64,000 bases of DNA, from contig NZ_BDBN01000011.1 of assembly GCF_001613005.1 (NCBI RefSeq), positions 1-64,000 of the forward strand. Direction: 5' to 3'. The notes beneath the pieces are model-generated. The model was not told where the DNA came from and did no database searches. It saw nothing but the letters and a program-made list of their open reading frames with translations. This stretch comes from Nocardia nova NBRC 15556. GTDB lineage: Bacteria > Actinomycetota > Actinomycetes > Mycobacteriales > Mycobacteriaceae. Of the stretch, positions 49,048 through 57,314 are shown in pieces. Numbering within the stretch: position 1 is the stretch's first letter; each line of letters opens with the position of its first letter. A program made the position numbers and the translations under genes.

Positions 49048-49785
49048 TCACAATCCGGATTGCTTGGTGCGCACCAGAATCGCACCGCATTCGGGGCAGC
49101 GGACCACGACCTGCGGATCGGTCTTGGCGATCCGGGCGATCTCACCGCGGTCGAGTTCGATGCGGCAGGCGCCGCACCGGCGAGCCTGCAACAGCGCCGC
49201 GCCGACACCGTGCTGGGCGCGCTGCTTGTCGTAGATCGCGAGCAGTTCGTCCGGGAATCCGGCGAGCAGCTGTTCACGGTCGGCGTCGCAACGCTGCGCG
49301 GCCACATCCAGGTCGGCGACCGCGTCGTCGCGCCGGCTCTGCGCGAGGGTCAGATCCTCCTCGGCGCGCGAGAGGTTGGCGCCCGCGTGCTGGTGATCGG
49401 CCTCGGCGGCCTCGCGCCGCTCCATCACCTCGAGCAGTTCGTCCTCCAGCACGCCGCGCCGGCGTTCCAGGCTGCCCAGTTCGTGCTGCAACTCCGAGAG
49501 CTGCTTGGCGCCGACGTTGCCACCCTCGAGCATGCCGCGGTCGCGCACCTCGCGTTTGCGCACGGCGTCGATCTCGCCCTCGAGTTTGCGAATGTCGCGG
49601 TCGAGATCGTCGAGCTGGATCTCGACCTTGACCGCCGCATCCTTGCGATCGGTGCGTTCGGCTTCCAGCCGCTGCACTTCCTGCTGTTCGGGCAGCACCT
49701 TGCGGCGATGCGCGATCCGCGTCAACTCGGCGTCGACGGCCGCGAGGTCGAGCAGTTTGGCCTGGATCGGTGGTTCGACATTCAA
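49048..49785 (-). CDS. C4-type zinc-ribbon coiled-coil protein (Rv2229c-like)
   Basis: A 245-residue protein. A long coiled coil of charged heptads covers about residues 10-180 (ELTRIAHRRKVLPEQQEVQR, KLEGEIDAVRKREVRD). A C-terminal zinc ribbon follows with CGACRIELD and VVRCPECGAIL. The TTG start at 49785 is the only sensible one and has GGAG 11 nt upstream. The family is conserved beside NIF3-like and RNase H genes in actinobacteria; proposed roles in nucleic-acid or chaperone contexts are unproven. Confidence 0.88.
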   Translation of the reverse strand: MNVEPPIQAKLLDLAAVDAELTRIAHRRKVLPEQQEVQRLEAERTDRKDAAVKVEIQLDDLDRDIRKLEGEIDAVRKREVRDRGMLEGGNVGAKQLSELQHELGSLERRRGVLEDELLEVMERREAAEADHQHAGANLSRAEEDLTLAQSRRDDAVADLDVAAQRCDADREQLLAGFPDELLAIYDKQRAQHGVGAALLQARRCGACRIELDRGEIARIAKTDPQVVVRCPECGAILVRTKQSGL

Positions 49786-50010
49786 CGCGGGACGTACTCC
49801 TCGACACTATGGACGGTTGCGGGGCGACGGGCAGCGGGTGCGCGACGCCGGTGCTCAACCGTACTCTGCCCGCGGCCGGTTTCGCCCCAACCCCGCACGA
49901 CCCGCCCGCGACCACCGGATACGCGGTCGAGACCTGATGCCCTGCGCCCCGGGCGCCGGCACACGAACAACTCGAGTGCGGCGCCGCCCCGACTGTGACA
50001 CTCTGACCGG

Positions 50011-50454
50011 ATGGCCGAACATCGCTATCGCGTGGATGTGGTGTGGACCGGAGCCACCACCGACTACCGCTCGTATTCGCGCAATCACGAGGTGCTCGCC
50101 GAAGGGCGGCCGCCCCTGCCGGGCTCGGCGGACCCGGTCGTCGGACGGGGCGACGCGACGCGCTGGAATCCCGAGCAGCTCCTGGTCGCCTCGCTCTCGG
50201 AATGCCATATGCTCTGGTACCTGCATCTGTGCGTCGAGGCCGGAATCGTCGTGATCGACTATCTCGACGAGGCCGAAGGCGTGATGAACGACCAGCGCTT
50301 CGAACATGTCACCCTGCGCCCCCGCGTCACCATCACCGATGCCGCTCGGGTCGAGCAGGCGCGCGCACTCCACACGGAGGCGCACAAGCGCTGCTTCATC
50401 GCCAACTCGGTCAATTTCCCCGTCGACCACGAGCCGGACATCCGGACGGAGTGA
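50011..50454 (+). CDS. OsmC-family peroxiredoxin-like protein
   Basis: A 147-residue OsmC/Ohr fold protein. Both redox cysteines of the family are visible: LLVASLSECHMLWYL (first) and HKRCFIANSVNFPVDHEP (second). Such proteins reduce organic hydroperoxides with lipoyl or thiol donors. It is inserted between the zinc-ribbon gene and the NIF3-like gene, which are adjacent in mycobacteria. Confidence 0.92.
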   Translation: MAEHRYRVDVVWTGATTDYRSYSRNHEVLAEGRPPLPGSADPVVGRGDATRWNPEQLLVASLSECHMLWYLHLCVEAGIVVIDYLDEAEGVMNDQRFEHVTLRPRVTITDAARVEQARALHTEAHKRCFIANSVNFPVDHEPDIRTE

Positions 50455-50582
50455 ATTCGCGCCCGTCCACGGTCGCGGGAGAACGCCCGGGCCGGCCTCG
50501 CGCCGCTCGTCCCTGTGCCGCCCGAAACTGACACAGCCGGCCGGCTCGCCACCGAACCGCCCCTGTGCGACCGCCGCTCATG

Positions 50583-51725
50583 TCAGTCGTCGGCGGCGCC
50601 GAGGGTCCACGGGTCGGTGCGGAGGGTACTGACCCGGGTTTGCACGCCCGGAAGCGCTTCCCGTACAATACCTTCCGCTTGGGCGCACCAGGGGAATTCG
50701 CTGGCCCAATGGGCGACGTCGACGAGTGCGGGACCGCCCGCGCGCAGATGTTCATCGGCGGGGTGGTGGCGCAGGTCGGCGGTGACGTAGGCGTCGACGC
50801 CGAGCTTCGCGACCGTGCCGAGGAAGGAATCGCCCGCGCCACCACAGACCGCGACGGTGCGAATCTCGCGGTCGGGATCACCGGCGGCCCGCACACCCCA
50901 GGCGGTACCGGGCAGGGCAGCGCGCACGCGAGCGGTGAAGGCGCGCAACGTTTCCGGTTCCGGCAGGGTGCCGATGCGTCCCAGACCTCGTCCCGACGGC
51001 AGCGCCGCGCGTTCGGTGACATCGAAGGCCGGTTCCTCGTAGGGGTGGGCGGCCCGCAGCGCGGCCAGCACCGCGGGGCGGGCCGACGGCGGCGCCACCA
51101 CCTCGACGCGGTCCTCCTCGACGAACTCCAGGTCGCCGACCTGACCGATCGCCGGATTCGCCCCCGCCATCGGCCGGAACTGCCCGGTCCCCGGTACCCG
51201 CCAGCCACATTCGCGATAGAACCCGGCGCCCCCCGCGCCGGCCTCGAACATCGCCGCCAGCACCGCATCGGTGTGGTCGCGCGGAATGAACACCACCCAG
51301 GTGTCCACCGGCGCCGCCGATTTCTGCTCCACCGGCCCGGTCACCGTCAACCCGAGCATGTGGGCGAGGGCATCGGACACTCCGGGATCGGCCGAATCGG
51401 CATTGGTGTGCGCGGTGAACAGCGCACAGTCGTTGCGGATCAGCCGATGCAGCAGCGCGCCCTTCGGCGTACTCGCGGCCACGGTGTCGACGCCGCGCAG
51501 CAGCAGCGGATGGTGCACGACCAAAGCCTGTGCGCCCCAATCGATCGCCTCGTCGACGACGGCAGCGGTGGCGTCCACCGCGAACAGCACCCGAGATACC
51601 GAGGCAGCGGGATCACCGCACACCAGCCCCACCGAATCCCAGGACTCCGCCAGCCGGGGTGGATACGCGTCGTCGAGTACTCGGATCAAGTCCTTCAGCG
51701 TCACAACAGAATTCGTCGCTGTCAC
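50583..51725 (-). CDS. NIF3-like dinuclear metal-centre protein (Rv2230c-like)
   Basis: A 380-residue protein with the NIF3/YbgI metal motifs: [20 protein letters not shown] (HxxH-type), [11 protein letters not shown] and, in the C-terminal half, [13 protein letters not shown]. The central PII-like insert (about residues 130-235) is the longer actinobacterial/Firmicute form. Sometimes annotated as GTP cyclohydrolase I type 2, but that activity is doubtful. GTG 51725 has GGAGG 7 nt upstream; GTG 51728 directly before it is an alternative. Confidence 0.93.
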   Translation of the reverse strand: MTATNSVVTLKDLIRVLDDAYPPRLAESWDSVGLVCGDPAASVSRVLFAVDATAAVVDEAIDWGAQALVVHHPLLLRGVDTVAASTPKGALLHRLIRNDCALFTAHTNADSADPGVSDALAHMLGLTVTGPVEQKSAAPVDTWVVFIPRDHTDAVLAAMFEAGAGGAGFYRECGWRVPGTGQFRPMAGANPAIGQVGDLEFVEEDRVEVVAPPSARPAVLAALRAAHPYEEPAFDVTERAALPSGRGLGRIGTLPEPETLRAFTARVRAALPGTAWGVRAAGDPDREIRTVAVCGGAGDSFLGTVAKLGVDAYVTADLRHHPADEHLRAGGPALVDVAHWASEFPWCAQAEGIVREALPGVQTRVSTLRTDPWTLGAADD

Positions 51726-51819
51726 CACCGCACCTCCACCGTTTCGCCGTTCCGGTCATTATCCACTCCGACGCCGCCTGCCGGGGCGGACCGCGCCGCG
51801 TGCCCCCGAGCGCGAATCC

Positions 51820-53106
51820 TCACAGGCCGACGGCTTCGATCGCGGCGACCAAACGATCGACAGCGTCGCTGTCGCGGATCGCCAGGCGTAAGAATTCACC
51901 GTCGAGCCCCGGGAAGGTGTCACCCCGCCGGACACCGATATCTCTGTCCGCCAGATGTTTCCGCAGCAGCTCACCGTCGGGCACACGGATCAGCAGGAAC
52001 GGACCCGCGGCCGGTTCGTGCACGTCGATGCCGAGGGCGCGCAGACGGGGAATCATCGCCTCTCGCTCGGCCACGATCCGGATCGCGCTCGCCTCGGCTT
52101 CGGCGATCGCGTGCGCTTCGCAGGTCGCCGCGATCGCCTCGAGTTGCAGCGTGCCGAGCGGCCAATGTGGGCGACCGTGGTTCAACCGGGTCAGTAGTTC
52201 GGGCGGACCCAGCAGATATCCGCACCGCAATCCGGCCAGCGCCCACGTCTTGGTCAGGCTGCGCAATACCAGAACGTCCGGATAGGACTGTCCCGCAAGT
52301 GTTTCCGGCTCACCGGGCACCGCATCGGCGAAGGCCTCGTCGACCACCACGAGGCGACCGGGCCGGCGCAGCGATTCGATCACCGCGCGAGGATGCAGGA
52401 CCGAGGTCGGATTGGTCGGATTGCCGAGGACCACCAGATCGGCTTCCTCGGGGACCCGCGCCCCGGCCAGCTCGTAGGGCGGTGCCAGCACCACCCGGGC
52501 GACCGGAACATCGGCCTCGCGCAGAGCGAGTTCCGGTTCGGTGAACGACGGATGGATGACGGCCGCCAGCCGCGATGCCAGCCGCGGCAGCAGCGCGAAC
52601 CCCTCCGCGGCCCCGGCGAGCAGCAACACCTCCTCGGGCGCGCGGCCGTGCCGTGCCGCCACGATCGCGCGCACCGCGTCGGCCTCGTCCTCGGACGGGT
52701 ACCGCCCCAGCGCGGGCAGTCGCGCGGCCAGCCGCCGCAGCAACCACTCCGGTGGCGCCTCGTCCCGCACATTCACCGCGAAGTCGAGCATCCCCGGCAG
52801 CACATCGCGGTCCCCGTGATGCCGCAACGCCGAACGGTCGACCTGCACACCACCGAACCCAGCACCCCCGAACCCAGCACCCCCGAATCCAGCACCGCCG
52901 GACTCCGCATCGGTCGATCCGGAACCGCCGACTTCGGGACCCCCGGACGCCCGCACGCCGTCGATGCGCCCGTCGGCGCCCACGGCGAAACCCACACGGG
53001 TCGCATCCGCCTCGGCTGCTCCGCCCGGACGCGTATCGCTCGGGCGGCTCGGGCCTGCGTGCGACCGCGTGCCGGCGGTCGCGGGGGTGTCCTCGGGCAC
53101 AGCCAC
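51820..53106 (-). CDS. cobC: CobC-like PLP aminotransferase/threonine-phosphate decarboxylase (Rv2231c-like)
   Basis: A 428-residue fold-type I PLP enzyme. Core: MLDFAVNVRDEAPPEWLLRR, LGNPTNPTSVLHP, VVVDEAFADAV (PLP Asp) and LRSLTKTWALAGLR with the Schiff-base Lys. Close relatives make L-threonine phosphate-derived aminopropanol phosphate for cobalamin, or act as histidinol-phosphate aminotransferases. CobD downstream favours cobalamin. An unusual N-terminal extension of about 105 residues includes a GAGFG repeat. The GTG start at 53106 is uncertain, and a downstream start would remove part of the extension. It is divergent from ptpA with only 46 bp between. Confidence 0.85.
   Translation of the reverse strand: MAVPEDTPATAGTRSHAGPSRPSDTRPGGAAEADATRVGFAVGADGRIDGVRASGGPEVGGSGSTDAESGGAGFGGAGFGGAGFGGVQVDRSALRHHGDRDVLPGMLDFAVNVRDEAPPEWLLRRLAARLPALGRYPSEDEADAVRAIVAARHGRAPEEVLLLAGAAEGFALLPRLASRLAAVIHPSFTEPELALREADVPVARVVLAPPYELAGARVPEEADLVVLGNPTNPTSVLHPRAVIESLRRPGRLVVVDEAFADAVPGEPETLAGQSYPDVLVLRSLTKTWALAGLRCGYLLGPPELLTRLNHGRPHWPLGTLQLEAIAATCEAHAIAEAEASAIRIVAEREAMIPRLRALGIDVHEPAAGPFLLIRVPDGELLRKHLADRDIGVRRGDTFPGLDGEFLRLAIRDSDAVDRLVAAIEAVGL
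52851..52904. repeat. 15-bp tandem repeat inside the cobC-like gene
   Basis: About 3.5 copies of CACCCCCGAACCCAG (+ strand), in frame and encoding a repeated five-residue Gly/Ala/Phe unit in the N-terminal extension. The second full copy has one change and the flanking copies are partial. Confidence 0.8.
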
Positions 53107-53152
53107 CTACCCTACGTGGCCGCCGCCCGCACCGACCGGCCACAATGGGTGC

Positions 53153-53647
53153 GTGGGCGAGCTGCACGTGACCTTCATCTGCACCGGCAATATCTGCCGG
53201 TCGCCGATGGCCGAGAAGATCTTCGCCGCGCATCTGGAACGCGCCGGACTGGCCGATCGGGTGCGCGTGAGCAGCGCCGGCACCACCGCCTGGCACGTCG
53301 GCTCGGACGCCGACCCGCGCACCACCGCCCTGCTCACCCGCCACGGATATCCGATCGGGCACGTCGCGGCCATGATCGGCCCCGATCATCTCGACGCCGA
53401 TCTGCTGGTCGCCCTGGATTCCAACCACGATCGCGAACTGACCCGGTTGCGGATCCCCGAAGCGCGCCGGCGACTGCTGCGCAGCTTCGACCCCGCCGCC
53501 GACGATCACGACGTCCCCGACCCCTACTACGGCGACGACACCGATTTCGAACTCGTGCGCGAGCAGATCGAGGCGGCCGTTCCCGCGCTGCTGGCCTGGG
53601 TGCGCGAACAACTCGGCGAACCCGCGACGACCGGACCGCGGCAATGA
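53153..53647 (+). CDS. ptpA: Low-molecular-weight protein tyrosine phosphatase
   Basis: A 164-residue phosphatase. The P-loop is C10TGNICRS, the general-acid Asp123 is in VPDPYYGDDTDF, and RVSSAGTTAWHVG lies between. It matches M. tuberculosis PtpA in length and order. The GTG at 53153 places the P-loop at the usual distance from the N-terminus. The kinase-like partner PtkA, encoded directly upstream in mycobacteria, is absent here. Its stop overlaps the SURF1 start (ATGA). Confidence 0.95.
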   Translation: MGELHVTFICTGNICRSPMAEKIFAAHLERAGLADRVRVSSAGTTAWHVGSDADPRTTALLTRHGYPIGHVAAMIGPDHLDADLLVALDSNHDRELTRLRIPEARRRLLRSFDPAADDHDVPDPYYGDDTDFELVREQIEAAVPALLAWVREQLGEPATTGPRQ

Positions 53648-54666
53648 ACATCCTGCGCCGGCTCACCTTCCTCCTGCGGCCCAGCTGGGCGATCCTGGCG
53701 GTCGTCGTGGTCGCGTTCGCCTACCTGTGTTTCACCGTGCTCGCGCCCTGGCAGCTGGGCAAGAACACCTCGACGTCCCACCGCAACAACCTGATCGCGG
53801 CCTCGGTCAACGCCGACCCGGTCCCGGCGAAGAACCTGCTGAACACGGGCGAGGGCACGCCACCGGCCGGGACGAATCCGGCCGACACCGAATGGCGGCG
53901 GGTGGTCGCGACCGGTAGTTACGTACCGAATTCGATGGTGGTCGAGCGATTGCAGCGGCTCAACGATCAGCCCGCCTACGGGGTGCTGGCCGCCTTCCGG
54001 CTCGACGACGGCCGGGTCGTGCTCGTCGATCGCGGCCTGATCGCGGCGGTGAACGGCTCGGATCTGCCGGTGATCGCGGAGCCGCCGTCGGGTCAGCAGC
54101 ACATCGAGGGACGGGTCCGGAAATCCGAGGGCGCGGTCCCCGGCAAGGATCCGATGGTCCGTGACGGCCTCCGCCAGGTCTACTCGGTCGACACCACTCA
54201 GCTCGCCACGGTTCTGGGCACGCCGCTGACCGGCTTCGCGACCGGTGAGCACGGCGGCTATCTGCAATTGGACGCCGGCCAGCCCGGCGCCTTCACCCCC
54301 GAGTCACTCCCCCAGCTCGACGCGGGCCCGTATCTCTCGTACGGGCTGCAGTGGATCGCGTTCGGTGTGATGGCCCCGCTCGGCCTCGGCTACTTCGTCT
54401 ATGCCGAAATCCGCGAACGCCGCCGCGACCGTGCCGCTGCGGGGGCAGCCACCCCGAGTGAGCAGGTCCCGGCCATGAGCACCGCCGGATCACCGGCTGC
54501 CGAATCAGCCGAAGGCACGAGCACCGCTGCGGCTTCCGCCCCTTCGGAGCCGGCTCCGAAGGCCCGGCCCGAGACCGCCTCCGCACCGGACGAGCCATCG
54601 GCCGCGCCGAAACCACGCACCACCGCGGACCGCCTGGCCGACCGCTACGGCAACGCCCGCAGCTGA
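53644..54666 (+). CDS. SURF1-family cytochrome oxidase assembly protein
   Basis: A 340-residue protein. An N-terminal membrane helix (about residues 15-35) and a second near 235-255 flank an extracytoplasmic domain (TEWRRVVATGSYVP, VVLVDRGLIAAVNGSD, GRVRKSEGAVPG, YLQLD). A long disordered Ala/Pro/Glu tail of about 75 residues follows. SURF1 assists haem insertion and assembly of aa3-type cytochrome oxidase. It is coupled to ptpA by a 4-nt overlap; the same order is found in mycobacteria (Rv2234-Rv2235). Confidence 0.9.
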   Translation: MNILRRLTFLLRPSWAILAVVVVAFAYLCFTVLAPWQLGKNTSTSHRNNLIAASVNADPVPAKNLLNTGEGTPPAGTNPADTEWRRVVATGSYVPNSMVVERLQRLNDQPAYGVLAAFRLDDGRVVLVDRGLIAAVNGSDLPVIAEPPSGQQHIEGRVRKSEGAVPGKDPMVRDGLRQVYSVDTTQLATVLGTPLTGFATGEHGGYLQLDAGQPGAFTPESLPQLDAGPYLSYGLQWIAFGVMAPLGLGYFVYAEIRERRRDRAAAGAATPSEQVPAMSTAGSPAAESAEGTSTAAASAPSEPAPKARPETASAPDEPSAAPKPRTTADRLADRYGNARS

Positions 54667-54718
54667 CCGGATCCCGCAGAATCGGCCCACTTCGCGACTG
54701 GCCCGATCGACCTATTTG

Positions 54719-54736
54719 GCTATAGATTGATATAGC
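54719..54736. promoter_or_regulatory. 18-bp inverted repeat, probable operator of the SnoaL-like gene
   Basis: GCTATA-n6-TATAGC lies 29 nt before the ATG, in the only AT-rich stretch nearby, and would overlap the promoter. No regulator gene is adjacent. Confidence 0.5.
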
Positions 54737-54765
54737 TAGATCTCTCGATACGAGCGGAGAACGGG

Positions 54766-55182
54766 ATGAACGCCATCCGGCAGGCCTACGACACCGTGCA
54801 GCGATCGTGGACCGGGCAACAGTGGGATGCCTGGGCGGCGACCTGCGCCCCCGATTACGCATTCGACACCGGTACCGGCCTGCGACTGGATCTCGCGGGG
54901 ACCCTGGACTGGAGCCGCGCCTGGTTCAGGGCCTTCCCCGATTACGCCGAGGACATTCGCGCGGTGCATCCGGCACCCAACTCGGCGGCCGCCGAATTGG
55001 TCGGCCGCGCAACCTCGGTGGACGACTTCGTCGTCGCCGGCGCGACATTGCTCCCGGCGACCGGCCGGCGGTTCGAGATCGCCTACGCCAAGGTTCTGGT
55101 CTTCGACACCGACTTCAAGGTGGTCGAGGACCGGCAATACCTGGACACCGCCGCTCTACTCCGGCAACTCGGCGCGAGCTGA
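54766..55182 (+). CDS. SnoaL-like/ester cyclase domain protein
   Basis: A 138-residue NTF2-fold protein: AIRQAYDTVQRSWTGQQWDAWAATCAPDYAF, WSRAWFRAFPDYAEDIRAVHP and FEIAYAKVLVFDTDFKVVEDRQYLD. Relatives are polyketide cyclases or limonene-epoxide-hydrolase-like enzymes. GGAGAA lies 5 nt before the ATG. A GCTATA palindrome precedes it. Its last 27 nt overlap the convergent cobD gene. Confidence 0.86.
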   Translation: MNAIRQAYDTVQRSWTGQQWDAWAATCAPDYAFDTGTGLRLDLAGTLDWSRAWFRAFPDYAEDIRAVHPAPNSAAAELVGRATSVDDFVVAGATLLPATGRRFEIAYAKVLVFDTDFKVVEDRQYLDTAALLRQLGAS

Positions 55183-56256
55183 TCGGCGGCGCCCGAGCGC
55201 GTACGCGGTCACGGCCGCCACCACCGCGGCCGTCAGCTGCACTCCGTTCGACAATCGCACCGCCCGGCGCAGATCGGGTACCCGCGGGGTCCGCCCGTCA
55301 CCCAGCACCGGACGCATCTCGGTCCCGTGGCGATACTCGGTCCGCCCGCCCAGCGCCACGCCCAGCGCTCCGGCCATCGTGGCCTCGGCGACGCCCGCGT
55401 TGGGGCTCGGGTGCGCCCCGGCGTCGCGGCGCCACGCGCGCCACGCATCGCCGGGCCGCCCGCCCACCAGCGGCGCGAGCATCACGGTGAGGACCCCGCT
55501 CACCCGCGCGGGCAGCAGATTCGCCAGATCGTCGACGCGCGCGGCGGCCCAGCCGAAGTTGCTGTAGCGCTCGTTGCGATAGCCGACCATCGCGTCGAGC
55601 GTGTTGATCGCGCGGTAGCCGAGCAGCCCCGGCACTCCCGCGACCGCACCCCACACCAGCGGCGCGACGGTGGCGTCGGAGGTGTTCTCGGCAATGGATT
55701 CGACTGCGGCACGGGCCAATCCGTCGGCGTCGAGCGCTTCGGGATCGCGTCCGCACAGCGAGGGCAGCACCTCCCGCGCACCGGTCGACTCCCCCGCCTC
55801 CAGTCGATCCGCCATCTCGCGCCCGGTCCGGGCGAGCGTGGTGCCGCCGAGCGCGATCCACGTGCCGACCGCAGTGATCACGATGGCGCCGAGCCCCGCG
55901 TGACGACCGGGGCGCCCCTGCACCACCGCCGTCCGGACGCCGGCGCACCCGCCTCGCCTGCCCCCGGCCACGCCGCCGCGCCGATTCCGCCATGCCGACA
56001 CCACGCCGCTCCCACGGGTGATTCCCGATGGCCGGGCAGCGATCTCCGCGCCCGCGCTCAGCGCGACGACACCACCCACCAACACGATCTCGTGCACGAC
56101 CCCGGCGGCACGCGCATCACGATATCCGGCCGATTCCACCGCGGCGGCCGCCGTCCCGAACAGCGCCACCGGATGTCCTCGCCGCGGATCACCGAAAATC
56201 CGATCCGCCGCGAATCCGATCAGCAGTCCCGCGGCCCGCGCCGTTCCATATCGCAC
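55156..56256 (-). CDS. cobD: Adenosylcobinamide-phosphate synthase (CobD/CbiB)
   Basis: A 366-residue membrane protein that joins aminopropanol (phosphate) to adenosylcobyric acid. Motifs: AADRIFGDPRRGHPVALFG, AAVESIAENTSDATVAPLVWGAVAG, GYRAINTLDAMVGYRNERYSNFGWAAARVDDLANLLPAR and HPSPNAGVAEATMAGALGVALGG. Residues of about 75-118 form a Gly/Arg-rich insert with no counterpart in the usual 310-320-residue family. The start is GTG 56256. With the CobC-like enzyme and the phosphatase fusion it marks a partial cobalamin locus. Confidence 0.95.
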   Translation of the reverse strand: MRYGTARAAGLLIGFAADRIFGDPRRGHPVALFGTAAAAVESAGYRDARAAGVVHEIVLVGGVVALSAGAEIAARPSGITRGSGVVSAWRNRRGGVAGGRRGGCAGVRTAVVQGRPGRHAGLGAIVITAVGTWIALGGTTLARTGREMADRLEAGESTGAREVLPSLCGRDPEALDADGLARAAVESIAENTSDATVAPLVWGAVAGVPGLLGYRAINTLDAMVGYRNERYSNFGWAAARVDDLANLLPARVSGVLTVMLAPLVGGRPGDAWRAWRRDAGAHPSPNAGVAEATMAGALGVALGGRTEYRHGTEMRPVLGDGRTPRVPDLRRAVRLSNGVQLTAAVVAAVTAYALGRRRSARAELPE

Positions 56257-56290
56257 CGGGCGAGACTATCGGCCCCCTCGGGCACCCCGA

Positions 56291-56317
56291 TGTCACACTC
56301 GGCCCGGCGGCATCGTC
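56291..56317 (+). promoter_or_regulatory. ECF41-type promoter (autoregulation)
   Basis: TGTCACA (56291-56297), a 16-nt spacer and CGTC (56314-56317) match the reported ECF41 consensus exactly. It lies 46 nt upstream of the sigma-factor start. Confidence 0.75.
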
Positions 56318-56363
56318 ACCATGAGGAGGCACCCGCGCGGCGGGCGCGCGCGGCGAGACGAGG

Positions 56364-57293
56364 ATGGCAGCTGTGACGACCGGACACGACGATATCGATC
56401 AGACCGAACTGGCACGCCGGTTCGAGGAGCATCGCCAGTATCTGCGCCGCGTGGCCTACAGCACGCTGGGCAGCCTCAGCGATGCCGACGACGTCGTGCA
56501 GGAGGCGTGGTTGCGGTTGCAACGCTGGTACGAAACCCGTTCTCCCGGTGAGCGAATCGACAATCTGCGCGCCTGGCTGACCACCGTCACCGGCCGCCTC
56601 GCGCTGGATCAGCTGGGTTCGGCCCGGGCGCGCCGCGAACAATACGTCGGCGAGTGGCTGCCGGAGCCGGAGGTCACCAGCTGGGACGACCCGGCCGACC
56701 GCGTTTCGCAGGACGAGCGCGTCACCACCGCCCTGCTGGTGGTCCTCGAATCGCTCTCGCCCGCCGAACGCACCGCCTTCGTGCTGCAGGACATCTTCGG
56801 CATGACCGGTCCCGAGGTCGCCGACGTGGTGGGCCGCACCCCCGCCGCCGTCCGCCAGCTCGCCTCCCGCGCCCGCAAGCACGTCGAGGACGGCACCCCG
56901 CGCTTCCCGGCCTCCCGCGACGAACACGAGAAGGTGGTTTCGGCCTTCTCCGCGGCCTGGCGGTCGGGCGATCTGAGCGGCCTGCTCGGTGTGCTCGACG
57001 AGAACGTCACCCTGACCGCCGACGGTGGCGGCCGGGTGCCCGCGATCCGGCAGCCGGTGCAGGGCGCCGAGCTGGTGGCCAAGCTGTACTTCGGCTGGTA
57101 CCGCGCCGGAACCGGGGCGTGGGCGCGCATGGTTCAGGTCAACGGTCTGCCGGGCCTCATGGTCTTCGACGGCAACCATCTGGGGATCATGGCCTTCACC
57201 GTCGAACAGGACCGCATCACCTCGATCGCGATCGTCCGCAATCCGGAGAAGCTGCACGATCTGCCCGAGGGCGAACCGGATTGGACGATGTGA
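56364..57293 (+). CDS. ECF41-family sigma factor (SigJ-like) with C-terminal SnoaL domain
   Basis: A 309-residue ECF sigma factor. Sigma2 (FEEHRQYLRRVAYSTLGSLSDADDVVQEAWLR) and sigma4 (LSPAERTAFVLQDIFGMTGPEVADVVGRTPAAVRQLASRARKHV) are joined by a linker with the ECF41 signature GEWLPEP. The C-terminal NTF2-like extension contains DGGGRVPAI, a group hallmark that tunes activity instead of an anti-sigma factor. ATG 56364 or GTG 56373 may be the start. ECF41 genes usually neighbour an oxidoreductase or carboxymuconolactone decarboxylase target; none is adjacent here. Confidence 0.93.
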   Translation: MAAVTTGHDDIDQTELARRFEEHRQYLRRVAYSTLGSLSDADDVVQEAWLRLQRWYETRSPGERIDNLRAWLTTVTGRLALDQLGSARARREQYVGEWLPEPEVTSWDDPADRVSQDERVTTALLVVLESLSPAERTAFVLQDIFGMTGPEVADVVGRTPAAVRQLASRARKHVEDGTPRFPASRDEHEKVVSAFSAAWRSGDLSGLLGVLDENVTLTADGGGRVPAIRQPVQGAELVAKLYFGWYRAGTGAWARMVQVNGLPGLMVFDGNHLGIMAFTVEQDRITSIAIVRNPEKLHDLPEGEPDWTM

Positions 57294-57314
57294 GAGTTCG
57301 CTCGGCGCGGCCCG

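Noticed and set aside
52851..52904. Tandem repeat considered as a CRISPR array or mobile-element scar
   Set aside because: The units are 15 bp with no spacers and are in frame within a coding sequence.
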